A stretch of DNA of 64,000 nucleotides from Enterobacter cloacae (GTDB lineage: Bacteria > Pseudomonadota > Gammaproteobacteria > Enterobacterales > Enterobacteriaceae), in assembly GCF_011078175.1 (NCBI RefSeq), contig NZ_JAALCJ010000006.1:62001-126000 (forward strand), read 5' to 3'. The notes under the pieces were generated by a model. The model searched no databases and had not been told where the DNA came from. It saw nothing but the letters and a program-made list of their open reading frames with translations. The position numbers and the translations under genes were made by a program. Shown here in pieces: positions 36,867 to 45,484 of this stretch (the first letter of the stretch is position 1; each line of letters begins with the position of its first letter).

Positions 36867-38087
36867 ATGCCTCTTCGCACTGCCGCCACCCTCTGGCCGC
36901 CCGTTCTGCTGGGCAGCCAGTTTGTGTTTAATATCGGCTTTTACGCGGTCGTTCCCTTCCTGGCGATCTTTCTACGTGACGATATGCTGCTCTCCGGTGG
37001 ACTGATTGGGCTGGTGCTGGGGCTGCGCACCTTTTCCCAGCAGGGGATGTTTATTGTCGGCGGCGCGCTTTCAGACCGGTATGGTGCGAAGAGCGTGATC
37101 CTCAGCGGCTGCATTGTCCGTGTGGCGGGTTATCTGCTGCTGGCCTTCGGCCAGTCTCTGTGGCCCATCATTCTGGGGGCCTGTCTGACGGGCGTCGGCG
37201 GCGCGCTGTTCTCGCCGTCGATAGAAGCCCTGCTGGCCAAAGCGGGAACGCAAAGCGAGGCGAAGGGTAAACGCAGCCGCGCCGAGTGGTTTGCGCTGTT
37301 TGCGGTGTGCGGTGAACTCGGCGCCGTGCTTGGCCCGGTGATGGGTGCCCTGCTGACGGGTCTGGGTTTCCGCCAGGTTGCGCTTGCTGGTGCAGGTATA
37401 TTTATCGTTGCGCTGGTGGTGCTCTTTTTCTGCCTGCCCGCGGCGCATCACAGCACGAAGCCGCTGAAAATTCTGCCCTGGTGGACGACCTTTCGTCAGC
37501 CGCGTTTCGTCGCCTTTATCATTGCCTACAGCTCCTGGCTGTTAAGCTATAACCAGCTTTATCTGGCGCTGCCGGTGGAGATCCAGCGCGCCGGGGGGAA
37601 TGAAAAAGATCTGGGACCGCTGTTTATGCTGGCCTCGGTGCTGATCATCATACTGCAATTGCCCCTCGCCCGCTTCGCCCGAAAAGTTGGCGCGGTGAGG
37701 ATTTTACCGGTAGGTTTTTTGCTGCTCTCCGCCGCGTTTGCCAGCGTGGCGCTCTTTGCCGCGACAGAGCCGCCGGAAGGCTGGCTGCGCCTGCTGCCGT
37801 CAGCAAGCCTTGTTACGCTTTTAACGCTCGGACAGATGCTGCTGGTACCGTCGGCAAAAGATTTGATCCCACTTTTTGCCGAGGAGTCGACGCTAGGGGC
37901 GCACTATGGCGCGCTTTCAACCGCTGGCGGCGTTGCTGTCCTGGCGGGGAATTTAGCGTTAGGCGGCCTGCTGGACAAGGCGCTGGTGCCCGCAACGCAA
38001 GCCATTTACCCCTGGCTGTTGCTGGCAGTGTTTCCGCTGTGCAGCGCCGTCGCCCTGAGCGTGATTTGTCGCCCTCTGCGGCGCTGA
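36867..38087 (+). CDS. MFS transporter, MdtH-like, linked to iron operon
   Basis: 406 residues with 12 predicted membrane helices. The motif GGALSDRYGAKSVI after helix 2 is the classic MFS loop, and the N-terminal half resembles MdtH (GLVLGLRTFSQQGMF). It starts 15 bases after the ATPase stop in the same operon. MFS members in siderophore clusters can export a siderophore or import the ferric form (RhtX type), so either direction is possible. No siderophore synthesis gene is in the window. It converges on ygbA. Confidence 0.82.
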   Translation: MPLRTAATLWPPVLLGSQFVFNIGFYAVVPFLAIFLRDDMLLSGGLIGLVLGLRTFSQQGMFIVGGALSDRYGAKSVILSGCIVRVAGYLLLAFGQSLWPIILGACLTGVGGALFSPSIEALLAKAGTQSEAKGKRSRAEWFALFAVCGELGAVLGPVMGALLTGLGFRQVALAGAGIFIVALVVLFFCLPAAHHSTKPLKILPWWTTFRQPRFVAFIIAYSSWLLSYNQLYLALPVEIQRAGGNEKDLGPLFMLASVLIIILQLPLARFARKVGAVRILPVGFLLLSAAFASVALFAATEPPEGWLRLLPSASLVTLLTLGQMLLVPSAKDLIPLFAEESTLGAHYGALSTAGGVAVLAGNLALGGLLDKALVPATQAIYPWLLLAVFPLCSAVALSVICRPLRR

Positions 38088-38092
38088 GTCGA

Positions 38093-38437
38093 TTATTTTT
38101 TGGGCCGATACTTTTCCGGTAATTGCGGAACCGGACGGCGATCGTCGATCAGATGACGGATGGTCAGAATCGGATGACGCCATAACATACGTGGACCCGC
38201 CCAGCGCATCACCTGCTTCATCTCTTCCCGTCGGGCGGGCTGATAACAGTGCACCGGGCACTGTTTGCAGGCAGGTTTTTCCTCACCAAACACGCATTTA
38301 TCCAGCCGCTTATCGGCATAAGCCTTGAGCGCCGCATAGTGCCCCTCTTCTTTTATGGCTTGCGGACACCTGTTTTCGTACAGGGCGATCATTCTGGCGA
38401 TCGTCTTTTTTTCTCGTGAAATACGTTTACCGGACAT
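38093..38437 (-). CDS. ygbA: YgbA, nitrous oxide-stimulated promoter family
   Basis: 114 residues starting MSGKRISREKKTIARM; the open frame extends nine codons upstream, but the family begins here. It has a cysteine cluster CVFGEEKPACKQCPVHCYQP (about 57-76) and the C-terminal GPRMLWRHPILTIRHLIDD. The function is not established; ygbA is an NsrR target in E. coli and has been tied to recovery from nitrosative stress. As in E. coli it lies between fhlA and mutS, but the iron operon and a symE-like gene have come in on either side. Confidence 0.92.
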   Translation of the reverse strand: MSGKRISREKKTIARMIALYENRCPQAIKEEGHYAALKAYADKRLDKCVFGEEKPACKQCPVHCYQPARREEMKQVMRWAGPRMLWRHPILTIRHLIDDRRPVPQLPEKYRPKK

Positions 38438-38456
38438 AACGCCGCCCTCAACAATA

Positions 38457-38466
38457 AAGTGCATTT
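38457..38466. promoter_or_regulatory. Possible NsrR half-site upstream of ygbA
   Basis: AAGTGCATTT resembles the NsrR half-site AAGATGCATTT and lies 20 bases upstream of the ygbA start. No second half in proper spacing is clear. Confidence 0.35.
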
Positions 38467-38556
38467 ATAATACCCTTTTATCTGCACATTTTCAGTCATT
38501 GCATTCCGTTTTCTGAAGCGTCCTTCCAGAATTACCCCGCCCCCCGCCGCGCTTTA

Positions 38557-38572
38557 CTGGTATTTTATACAG
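38557..38572. promoter_or_regulatory. LexA (SOS) box
   Basis: CTGGTATTTTATACAG has the essential CTG-N10-CAG form with an AT-rich, largely palindromic centre. It lies 41 bases upstream of the symE-like start codon, as LexA sites do in the E. coli symE promoter. Confidence 0.85.
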
Positions 38573-38612
38573 GCATAAATAACCACCTTTGACCGCATTC
38601 ACCGGAGCGCTT

Positions 38613-38843
38613 ATGCAAGAAATCGCGATCGCCAAACCCTATCGTCACTTGAAAGTGGGTTACTTCAGAAAACGTCATGAAGACCGTAAAACGAAAATAC
38701 CAAAACGGTACAGCGTACACGCAGCGCTGAGCCTTAAAGGCGACTGGCTTGAACAAGCGGGATTTACCACCAACTCGCAGGTTCGGGTAGGCGTCGAACA
38801 CGGGAAAATCATCATTGAACTCATGGCGGAAGATGCCTCGTAA
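38613..38843 (+). CDS. SymE-like SOS-induced type I toxin
   Basis: 76 residues starting MQEIAIAKPYRHLKVGYF behind CGGAG; an ATG eight codons upstream is less favourable. The region PKRYSVHAALSLKGDWLEQAGFTTNSQVRV, with its AbrB-like LKGxWLxxAGF core, is typical of the SymE superfamily, and the end EHGKIIIEL matches too. In E. coli SymE inhibits translation or condenses the nucleoid, is LexA-controlled and is silenced by antisense RNA SymR. The LexA box here supports the call. An antisense RNA is likely, but I could not place its promoter. Confidence 0.82.
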   Translation: MQEIAIAKPYRHLKVGYFRKRHEDRKTKIPKRYSVHAALSLKGDWLEQAGFTTNSQVRVGVEHGKIIIELMAEDAS

Positions 38844-38956
38844 AGTCGTGACTTTTTTCTGCGCCGCACCTTTTTTTCATGCGACAATAGAAGGAACAAT
38901 CGGCCATTGAGCCGCTCAAAGCGTAATATTTTCAAAGAAATGGATATCATAACTCC

Positions 38957-41518
38957 ATGAGCACAATCGACAATTTCGACGCACATACGCCGATGATGCA
39001 GCAGTACCTGAAGCTGAAGGCACAGCATCCGGAAATTCTCCTGTTTTACCGTATGGGCGATTTTTACGAGCTTTTTTATGACGATGCGAAACGTGCGTCT
39101 CAGCTGCTCGACATTTCACTGACGAAACGTGGCGCGTCGGCAGGCGAGCCCATTCCGATGGCGGGTATCCCGCATCACGCGGTTGAAAACTATCTGGCGA
39201 AGCTGGTGAACCAGGGCGAATCTGTCGCTATCTGCGAACAAATTGGCGACCCGGCCACGTCGAAAGGCCCCGTTGAGCGCAAGGTCGTGCGCATCGTGAC
39301 GCCGGGAACCATCAGCGATGAGGCTCTGCTTCAGGAGCGTCAGGATAACCTGCTGGCGGCGATCTGGCAGGACGGTAAAGGGTTTGGCTACGCCACGCTG
39401 GATATTAGCTCCGGTCGTTTTCGCCTGAGCGAACCGGCTGACCGTGAAACCATGGCGGCTGAGCTACAGAGAACCAATCCCGCAGAACTGCTCTATGCAG
39501 AGGATTTCGCCGAGATGGCGCTGATTGAAGGTCGCCGCGGCCTGCGTCGCCGTCCACTCTGGGAGTTCGAAATTGATACCGCGCGCCAGCAGCTTAACCT
39601 GCAATTTGGCACGCGCGATTTGATTGGCTTTGGTGTGGAAAATGCACCGCGCGGGCTGTGTGCCGCAGGCTGTCTCTTGCAGTACGTTAAGGATACGCAG
39701 CGTACCGCCCTGCCGCATATCCGTTCAATTACCATGGAGCGTCAGCAGGACAGCATCATCATGGATGCCGCCACGCGCCGCAATCTGGAGATCACTCAGA
39801 ACCTCGCTGGCGGGATTGAAAACACGCTGGCGTCGGTTCTCGACAGCACGGTTACTCCCATGGGCAGCCGTATGCTCAAACGCTGGTTGCATATGCCGAT
39901 CCGCAATACCGACACGCTAATCGGCCGCCAGCAAACCATTGCTGCCTTACAGGATCGTTACACCGAATTACAGCCGGTGCTGCGTCAGGTGGGTGACCTT
40001 GAGCGTATCCTTGCGCGCCTGGCACTGCGTACCGCGCGTCCACGCGATCTCGCCCGTATGCGTCACGCTTTCCAGCAGTTGCCGGAACTGCGCGCTCAGC
40101 TGGGAGAGATCGACAGCGCGCCGGTACAGAAACTGCGCGAAACCATGGGGGAATTTACCGAGCTTCGCGAACTGCTGGAACGCGCCATCATTGATGCGCC
40201 GCCTGTTCTTGTGCGAGATGGCGGGGTCATTGCGCCGGGTTACAACGAAGAGCTGGACGAATGGCGTGCGCTGGCCGATGGCGCGACGGATTATCTGGAT
40301 AAGCTGGAAATCCGCGAGCGTGAACGTCTGGGGCTCGACACCCTGAAAGTCGGCTACAACGCGGTACACGGGTACTATATCCAGATCAGCCGTGGGCAGA
40401 GCCACCTGGCACCTATTCACTACGTTCGCCGCCAGACGCTGAAAAATGCCGAGCGCTACATTATTCCCGAGCTGAAAGAGTACGAAGACAAAGTGCTCAC
40501 GTCGAAAGGTAAAGCGCTGGCGCTGGAGAAACAGCTGTATGACGAGCTGTTCGACATCCTGATGCCGCACCTGGCCGATCTGCAACTGAGCGCCGCTGCG
40601 CTGGCCGAGCTGGATGTCCTGGTAAACCTGGCCGAGCGCGCCGATACGCTGAACTACACCTGTCCAGCCTTTACTGACAAACCCGGCATTCGCATTACCG
40701 AAGGCCGCCATCCGGTGGTTGAGCAGGTGCTGAACGAGCCCTTTATTGCCAACCCGTTAAACCTGTCACCGCAGCGAAGAATGCTGATCATTACCGGCCC
40801 CAATATGGGCGGTAAAAGTACCTATATGCGCCAGACAGCCCTTATCGCGCTGCTCGCCTACATCGGCAGCTACGTTCCGGCGCAGAAGGTCGAGATTGGC
40901 CCCATCGACCGTATCTTCACCCGTGTGGGTGCGGCGGACGATCTGGCGAGCGGTCGCTCTACCTTTATGGTCGAGATGACCGAAACCGCCAACATTCTGC
41001 ATAACGCGACAGAGAACAGTCTGGTGTTGATGGACGAAGTCGGGCGCGGAACATCAACCTACGATGGTCTGTCGCTGGCCTGGGCGTGTGCGGAAAGCCT
41101 GGCGAATAAAATCAAGGCGCTGACGCTGTTCGCAACTCACTATTTCGAACTGACACAGCTTCCAGAGAAAATGGAAGGCGTGGCTAACGTCCACCTTGAT
41201 GCGCTTGAGCACGGCGACACCATCGCCTTTATGCACACGGTGCAGGACGGCGCGGCAAGCAAGAGTTATGGCCTGGCCGTTGCCGCGCTGGCGGGCGTGC
41301 CGAAAGAGGTGATTAAGCGCGCGCGTCAGAAATTGCGTGAGCTGGAAAGTTTGTCACCGAATGCGGCAGCCACGCAGATAGATGGTACGCAGATGTCGCT
41401 GCTGGCGGTTCCGGAAGAGACCTCTCCGGCCATGGAAGCGCTGGAAAATCTCGACCCGGATTCCCTGACGCCGCGACAGGCGCTGGAGTGGATTTATCGG
41501 TTGAAGAGTCTGGTTTAG
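38957..41518 (+). CDS. mutS: DNA mismatch repair protein MutS
   Basis: 853 residues, identical in length to E. coli MutS. The mismatch-reading Phe-X-Glu is in [12 protein letters not shown] (about 35-46). The ATPase domain shows Walker [14 protein letters not shown] (about 614-626), STFMVEMTE and Walker [17 protein letters not shown]. MutS recognises mispairs and recruits MutL. The extreme C-terminus ([20 protein letters not shown]) holds the tetramer and clamp-binding part. REP units follow. Confidence 0.98.
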   Translation: MSTIDNFDAHTPMMQQYLKLKAQHPEILLFYRMGDFYELFYDDAKRASQLLDISLTKRGASAGEPIPMAGIPHHAVENYLAKLVNQGESVAICEQIGDPATSKGPVERKVVRIVTPGTISDEALLQERQDNLLAAIWQDGKGFGYATLDISSGRFRLSEPADRETMAAELQRTNPAELLYAEDFAEMALIEGRRGLRRRPLWEFEIDTARQQLNLQFGTRDLIGFGVENAPRGLCAAGCLLQYVKDTQRTALPHIRSITMERQQDSIIMDAATRRNLEITQNLAGGIENTLASVLDSTVTPMGSRMLKRWLHMPIRNTDTLIGRQQTIAALQDRYTELQPVLRQVGDLERILARLALRTARPRDLARMRHAFQQLPELRAQLGEIDSAPVQKLRETMGEFTELRELLERAIIDAPPVLVRDGGVIAPGYNEELDEWRALADGATDYLDKLEIRERERLGLDTLKVGYNAVHGYYIQISRGQSHLAPIHYVRRQTLKNAERYIIPELKEYEDKVLTSKGKALALEKQLYDELFDILMPHLADLQLSAAALAELDVLVNLAERADTLNYTCPAFTDKPGIRITEGRHPVVEQVLNEPFIANPLNLSPQRRMLIITGPNMGGKSTYMRQTALIALLAYIGSYVPAQKVEIGPIDRIFTRVGAADDLASGRSTFMVEMTETANILHNATENSLVLMDEVGRGTSTYDGLSLAWACAESLANKIKALTLFATHYFELTQLPEKMEGVANVHLDALEHGDTIAFMHTVQDGAASKSYGLAVAALAGVPKEVIKRARQKLRELESLSPNAAATQIDGTQMSLLAVPEETSPAMEALENLDPDSLTPRQALEWIYRLKSLV

Positions 41519-41536
41519 TTCTCTGCGGTCTTTTTT

Positions 41537-41660
41537 GCCGGGTGACGGCTTCGCCTTACCCGGCCTACAAAACCCGTAGGCCCGGTAAGCGTAGCGCCAC
41601 CGGGCAAAGGACCGCACAATATTATCGCCCGGTAAGCGCAGCCGCCACCGGGCTTTTTTT
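41537..41660. repeat. Cluster of three REP-like units
   Basis: Units lie at 41537-41564 (GCCGGGTGACG...TTACCCGGC), 41580-41605 and 41627-41653 (both GCCCGGTAAGCG...CCACCGGGC), in alternating orientation as in a BIME. The third is followed by seven T and could end mutS transcription. They fill the 140-base gap between convergent mutS and the decarboxylase operon. Confidence 0.9.
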
Positions 41661-41880
41661 ACAGCAGCGGCGGGATCGTCGGCACCTGCGGCGCCTCATC
41701 AATATCCTTCTGCGTCATGCGGAACGCTTCCGGATAATGCTCGCGGCTGATTCGGCGCAGCGGTTCGGTATCGCGCCAGGTATACAGACAGTGCTGACAC
41801 TGGTATACCGTCCAGACACCTTTCACCGGTGATGTTGCCATCACTTCAATATGTTCATCGGCACAACGTGGACAAATCAT
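41659..41880 (-). CDS. ecdD: Hydroxyarylic acid decarboxylase subunit D
   Basis: 73 residues with a small zinc-ribbon look (CPRC near residue 3 and CQHC near 28). It closely matches the short D subunit (EcdD/KpdD/BsdD type) that accompanies UbiD-family non-oxidative decarboxylases. Its exact role is unclear, but it is needed for full activity in some hosts. It lies ten bases after the catalytic subunit gene. Confidence 0.87.
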   Translation of the reverse strand: MICPRCADEHIEVMATSPVKGVWTVYQCQHCLYTWRDTEPLRRISREHYPEAFRMTQKDIDEAPQVPTIPPLL

Positions 41881-41890
41881 TTTTTCCTCC

Positions 41891-43318
41891 TTATTGACGT
41901 GCCGCCAGCATCGCGGTCAGTTTTTCGGCCCAGGCTTTGGTTTCAGGGAGATCCTGTACCGGCTGGCTGTAGTGACCACGGTTGTCCGGGGCAACAGGGG
42001 TGGTGGCATCAATGATCAGCTTGTCAGTGATCCCCGCCGGGCTGGAGCCAGGGTCAAGCTCGAGCACAGACATATTCGGTAGCTGCACCAGATCGCCTGC
42101 CGGATTGACCTTTGATGACAGCGCCCACATCACCTGCGGCAGGTTAAACGGATCGACATCTTCATCCACCATAATCACCATCTTCACGTAACCCAGACCG
42201 TGTGGCGTGGTCATGGCGCGGAGCCCGACCGCACGGGCAAAACCGCCGTAACGCTTTTTAGTGGAGATAATCGCCAGCAGACCGTGGGTGTACATGGCGT
42301 TTACCGCCTGCACTTCCGGGAATTCCGCCTTCAGCTGCTGATAGAGCGGTACGCAGGTGGCGGGCCCCATCAGATAATCAATCTCGGTCCACGGCATGCC
42401 CAGGTAGAGAGATTCGAAAATCGGTTTAGTGCGGTAAGAAACTTTGTCGATACGCACAACCGTCATGTTGCGCCCGCCGGAGTAGTGCCCGGTAAACTCG
42501 CCGAACGGCCCTTCAATTTCACGTTTCCGGCCTTCAATCACCCCTTCGAGGATCACTTCCGACCCCCACGGCACATCGAAACCGGTCAGCGGAGCCGTCG
42601 CAATCGGATACGGGCTTTCACGTAGCGCACCGGCCATCTCATACTCGGATTGATCGTATTTCAGCGGCGTGGCGCCCATCAGGGTGATGATCGGATCGTT
42701 ACCCAGCGTAATGGCAATTGGCAGGTCTTTGCCGCGCTCTTCTGCCTTATGCAGATGCAACGCAATATCGTGCATCGGCACCGGTTGCAGGCCGAGCTTA
42801 CGCTTGCCCTTCACTTCCATACGATAGATCCCGACGTTCTGCTTGCCGAAGTGAGCGGGGTCGAGCGGATCGCGGGAGACAACGCATGCTTTATCGAGAT
42901 AAAAGCCCCCGTCACCGTCGTTCAGGCGGAACAGCGGCAGAATGTCGAACAGGTTAATGTCTTCCCCGTCCACCGTGTTCTGCGCCCAGGCCGGGTTTGC
43001 ACGACGCTCTGGCGCGACGGGAAATTTGTCCCAGCGACGAATAAACTCGTCGATCTGTTTTTTCACCGGGGTATTCGCCGGCAGCCCCATCGAAATAGCG
43101 TGGTTTTGCCACGAGCCGATAGTGTTCATCACCACACGGGCATCGGTGAAACCGCGAATATTATCGAACCACAGCGCAGGCGCGCCATCGCCAATGCGCC
43201 CGGTAGCGTTGGCGGCCGCCGCTAAATCCGGCTCAGCGTTTACCTCTTCCTCAATTTTCAGCAGCTGCCCTTGCTCATCGAGCGCCTGCAAGAAGCTTCT
43301 CAAATCATCAAATGCCAT
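41891..43318 (-). CDS. ecdC: Hydroxyarylic acid decarboxylase subunit C (UbiD family)
   Basis: 475 residues of the UbiD superfamily. The prenyl-FMN/active-site signature EGPFGEFTGHYSGG (about residue 279) with its catalytic Glu is intact. Relatives in Enterobacter and Klebsiella (EcdC, KpdC, AroY) decarboxylate 4-hydroxybenzoate or protocatechuate to phenol or catechol, so one of these is the likely substrate. It needs prenylated FMN from subunit B. The gene overlaps ecdB by 11 bases. Which phenolic acid is used cannot be read from the sequence. Confidence 0.9.
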   Translation of the reverse strand: MAFDDLRSFLQALDEQGQLLKIEEEVNAEPDLAAAANATGRIGDGAPALWFDNIRGFTDARVVMNTIGSWQNHAISMGLPANTPVKKQIDEFIRRWDKFPVAPERRANPAWAQNTVDGEDINLFDILPLFRLNDGDGGFYLDKACVVSRDPLDPAHFGKQNVGIYRMEVKGKRKLGLQPVPMHDIALHLHKAEERGKDLPIAITLGNDPIITLMGATPLKYDQSEYEMAGALRESPYPIATAPLTGFDVPWGSEVILEGVIEGRKREIEGPFGEFTGHYSGGRNMTVVRIDKVSYRTKPIFESLYLGMPWTEIDYLMGPATCVPLYQQLKAEFPEVQAVNAMYTHGLLAIISTKKRYGGFARAVGLRAMTTPHGLGYVKMVIMVDEDVDPFNLPQVMWALSSKVNPAGDLVQLPNMSVLELDPGSSPAGITDKLIIDATTPVAPDNRGHYSQPVQDLPETKAWAEKLTAMLAARQ

Positions 43319-43910
43319 CTTTATTCTCCTGTGAAAAATGTTTCGCTGCCTGCAAACCTTCCCAGCGTCGGGCTTTTTTATGCTCCAGACCGAACTGGTC
43401 GAGAACGCGGGTCACGATATGATGGGTAATGTCATCGGCGGTTTGCGGGTGGTTGTAGTACGCAGGCATAGGCGGCACCATCGCCACGCCCATGCGGGAA
43501 AGGGCAAGCATGTTCTCGAGATGGATGGTACTGAGCGGCGTCTCACGGGGAACCAGCACCAGCTTGCGTCCCTCTTTCAGCACCACGTCTGCGGCACGCC
43601 CTACCAGCCCTTCGGCGTAGCCCGCGCGGATACCCGCCAGCGTTTTCATGCTGCACGGGATGACGATCATGCCATCGGTGCGAAACGAGCCGGAGGAGAT
43701 GGTGGCAGCCTGATCGGCCGGGCTATGGACGACATCCGCCAGGGCAGCAACGTCATGCGCAGTGAAGGGCGTTTCCAGCTCAATCGTGGTTTTTGCCCAC
43801 TTCGACATCACCAGATGCGTTTCCACCTCCGGCATTTCCCGCAGCGCCTGCAACAACGCCACGCCTAATGGCGCACCCGTTGCGCCCGTCATTCCCACAA
43901 TCAATCTCAT
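43308..43910 (-). CDS. ecdB: Flavin prenyltransferase subunit B (UbiX/Pad1 family)
   Basis: 200 residues with the UbiX fold: GMTGATGAPLGVALLQ at the N-terminus, SGSFRTDGMIVIPCSMKTLA (about 92-111) and RKLVLVPRETPLSTIHLENM. It attaches a dimethylallyl group to FMN to make the prenyl-FMN cofactor for subunit C. It is the first gene of the BCD operon, divergent from a MarR regulator, with palindromic operators in the 173-base gap. Confidence 0.92.
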   Translation of the reverse strand: MRLIVGMTGATGAPLGVALLQALREMPEVETHLVMSKWAKTTIELETPFTAHDVAALADVVHSPADQAATISSGSFRTDGMIVIPCSMKTLAGIRAGYAEGLVGRAADVVLKEGRKLVLVPRETPLSTIHLENMLALSRMGVAMVPPMPAYYNHPQTADDITHHIVTRVLDQFGLEHKKARRWEGLQAAKHFSQENKDGI

Positions 43911-43928
43911 TCAGCACCTCAATTAGTT

Positions 43929-43944
43929 TGTTCGTATACGAACA
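43929..43944. promoter_or_regulatory. MarR-type operator, perfect palindrome
   Basis: TGTTCGTATACGAACA is a perfect 16-bp palindrome 19 bases upstream of the ecdB start. A degenerate second copy lies at 43986. MarR proteins bind such palindromes. Confidence 0.8.
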
Positions 43945-43985
43945 TATTAATTAAACTACGCCTTGATTCTGCTGCTGACAAGATC

Positions 43986-43999
43986 GTTCGCATACGATC
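43986..43999. promoter_or_regulatory. MarR-type operator, second copy
   Basis: GTTCGCATACGATC repeats the core of the 43929 palindrome with two changes. It lies about 85 bases upstream of the marR-like gene. Two spaced sites would permit joint control of both divergent units. Confidence 0.65.
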
Positions 44000-44083
44000 A
44001 CACTAATCGCTAAAAAACTCTCGCGTTAAAATTCAGCCCGAGAGCGGCTATCATAGAGGGAGTATTTTTTCGTCGGAGTGTTC

Positions 44084-44491
44084 ATGGAGTTAAGACAAGA
44101 AGCTTTCCACTTGCTACGTCAGCTTTTTCAACAGCATACCGCCCAATGGCAGCACGCTTTGCCAGGACTGACCAAGCCACAATATGCGGTGATGCGGTCA
44201 ATTGCTGAAAATCCTGGCATTGAGCAGGTTGCCCTGACTGAAGTCGCGGTGAGCACCAAAGCGACGCTGGCAGAAATGCTGAGCCGCATGGAAGCACGCG
44301 GCCTGGTCAGGCGCGAGCACGATCCGGCGGACAAGCGCCGTCGGTTTGTCTTTCTGACGGCCGAAGGTGAGGCCCTGCTTAAGAGCAGTAAACCGATTGG
44401 AAATGAGGTGGATGAAGCGTTTTTGGGGCGCCTTAACGGCGCGGAACGAGAGCAATTTTCGGCGCTCATCAAAAAGATGATGCGAGATTAA
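44084..44491 (+). CDS. MarR-family regulator of the decarboxylase operon
   Basis: 135 residues from MELRQEAFHLLRQLF; an ATG two codons earlier is possible. The winged helix shows VALTEVAVSTKATLAEMLSR (recognition helix) and the wing RREHDPADKRRRFVFLT. It is divergent from ecdBCD with two palindromes between. By analogy with PecS/PadR/MarR switches it probably represses the operon until a phenolic acid binds. Related regulators sit at the same place in other enterobacteria. Confidence 0.87.
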   Translation: MELRQEAFHLLRQLFQQHTAQWQHALPGLTKPQYAVMRSIAENPGIEQVALTEVAVSTKATLAEMLSRMEARGLVRREHDPADKRRRFVFLTAEGEALLKSSKPIGNEVDEAFLGRLNGAEREQFSALIKKMMRD

Positions 44492-45375
44492 TTAACCCTG
44501 GCGCGCATAAAATCAATAAATGTTCGCACTTTTGCGGGCACATGCCGGGCATCGGGATAAACGGCATAGATGCCCTGCTGTGCAAACGTGTAGGTCGGTA
44601 AAAGCGAGACCAGCTCCCCTGCATCCAGTGCGTTTCGCACCAGCCACTCCGGCAGCAGCGCCACCCCACATCCGGCAAGGGCGAAAGCCATTAGCGCCTG
44701 GGCGCTATCCGCATACAGGCGCGGCGCTTTCTTGATCTCAAAGGAAACCGGATGACGCTCAACGCCTTTCACCTGCCAGCGCAGCGGCGACGTTAAACGC
44801 TCGTGAATGATCCAGTCCGCTTCCGCCAGCTGCTCCAGCGAGTCAACCGGATGATTTGCCAGCCAGCCTGGCGTTGCCACGGGCAGGATCGTGAAGGTGG
44901 TCATCAAGGCGGCGTGGTAGCGTGAATCTGCAAGCGTGCCCAACCGGATAGCGACATCGAAGCGCTCCGCGATAAGATCGGCATGTAAAGAGGACGAGAC
45001 ATGCCGCACGCGAAGATCCGGGTGCAGCTGACTAAATTCAGCCAGCAAAGGCACCACTACCTGCGAGCCATACTCGGGCGTGGTGGTGATCCGCAGCTCT
45101 CCCGTCAGCCCGGCGTGGTTGGCGCGAACGTCATCCTGCAATCGCGCTGCGTCCCGTAACAGCATCACGCTTCGTTGATGAAAGAGCTTCCCCGCCTCGG
45201 TCAGCGTCAGGCGACGGGTGGTTCGCAGCAACAGGGTGACGCCCAGCTCCTCTTCAAGCTGGCGAATATGAAAACTGACCACCGCTTTTGTGAGCCCCAT
45301 CGCCTCCGCCGCGGCGGTGAAACTGCCGGTGTCCGCTACGGCGATAAACATCGCCGTTCGCTGTAAATTAAGCAT
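44488..45375 (-). CDS. LysR-family regulator
   Basis: 295 residues. N-terminal winged HTH (RTAMFIAVADTGSFTAAAEA, then AVVSFHIRQLEEELGVTLL), followed by a substrate domain. It is of the CrgA/AaeR-like LysR group. It overlaps the end of the convergent MarR gene by four bases and is divergent from an MFS transporter, its probable target. An inverted repeat with a LysR-type shape lies in between at 45391. The inducer is unknown. Confidence 0.9.
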   Translation of the reverse strand: MLNLQRTAMFIAVADTGSFTAAAEAMGLTKAVVSFHIRQLEEELGVTLLLRTTRRLTLTEAGKLFHQRSVMLLRDAARLQDDVRANHAGLTGELRITTTPEYGSQVVVPLLAEFSQLHPDLRVRHVSSSLHADLIAERFDVAIRLGTLADSRYHAALMTTFTILPVATPGWLANHPVDSLEQLAEADWIIHERLTSPLRWQVKGVERHPVSFEIKKAPRLYADSAQALMAFALAGCGVALLPEWLVRNALDAGELVSLLPTYTFAQQGIYAVYPDARHVPAKVRTFIDFMRARVN

Positions 45376-45390
45376 CGCTTGCCTGGTTGA

Positions 45391-45411
45391 CTGTCAAAAG
45401 AATGTTGACAG
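45391..45411. promoter_or_regulatory. Candidate LysR operator
   Basis: CTGTCAA-AAGAATG-TTGACAG is a perfect 7-bp inverted repeat with a 7-base spacer and contains the T-N11-A pattern. Its right arm holds a TTGACA that could be the -35 of the MFS gene, so binding would overlap the promoter. Confidence 0.7.
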
Positions 45412-45484
45412 TATATCGCGCTTTGTCGCGTTTATCCGTAACGTGCGGGCCGATACGATACGCCACCTCACCGGAGGAACTACC

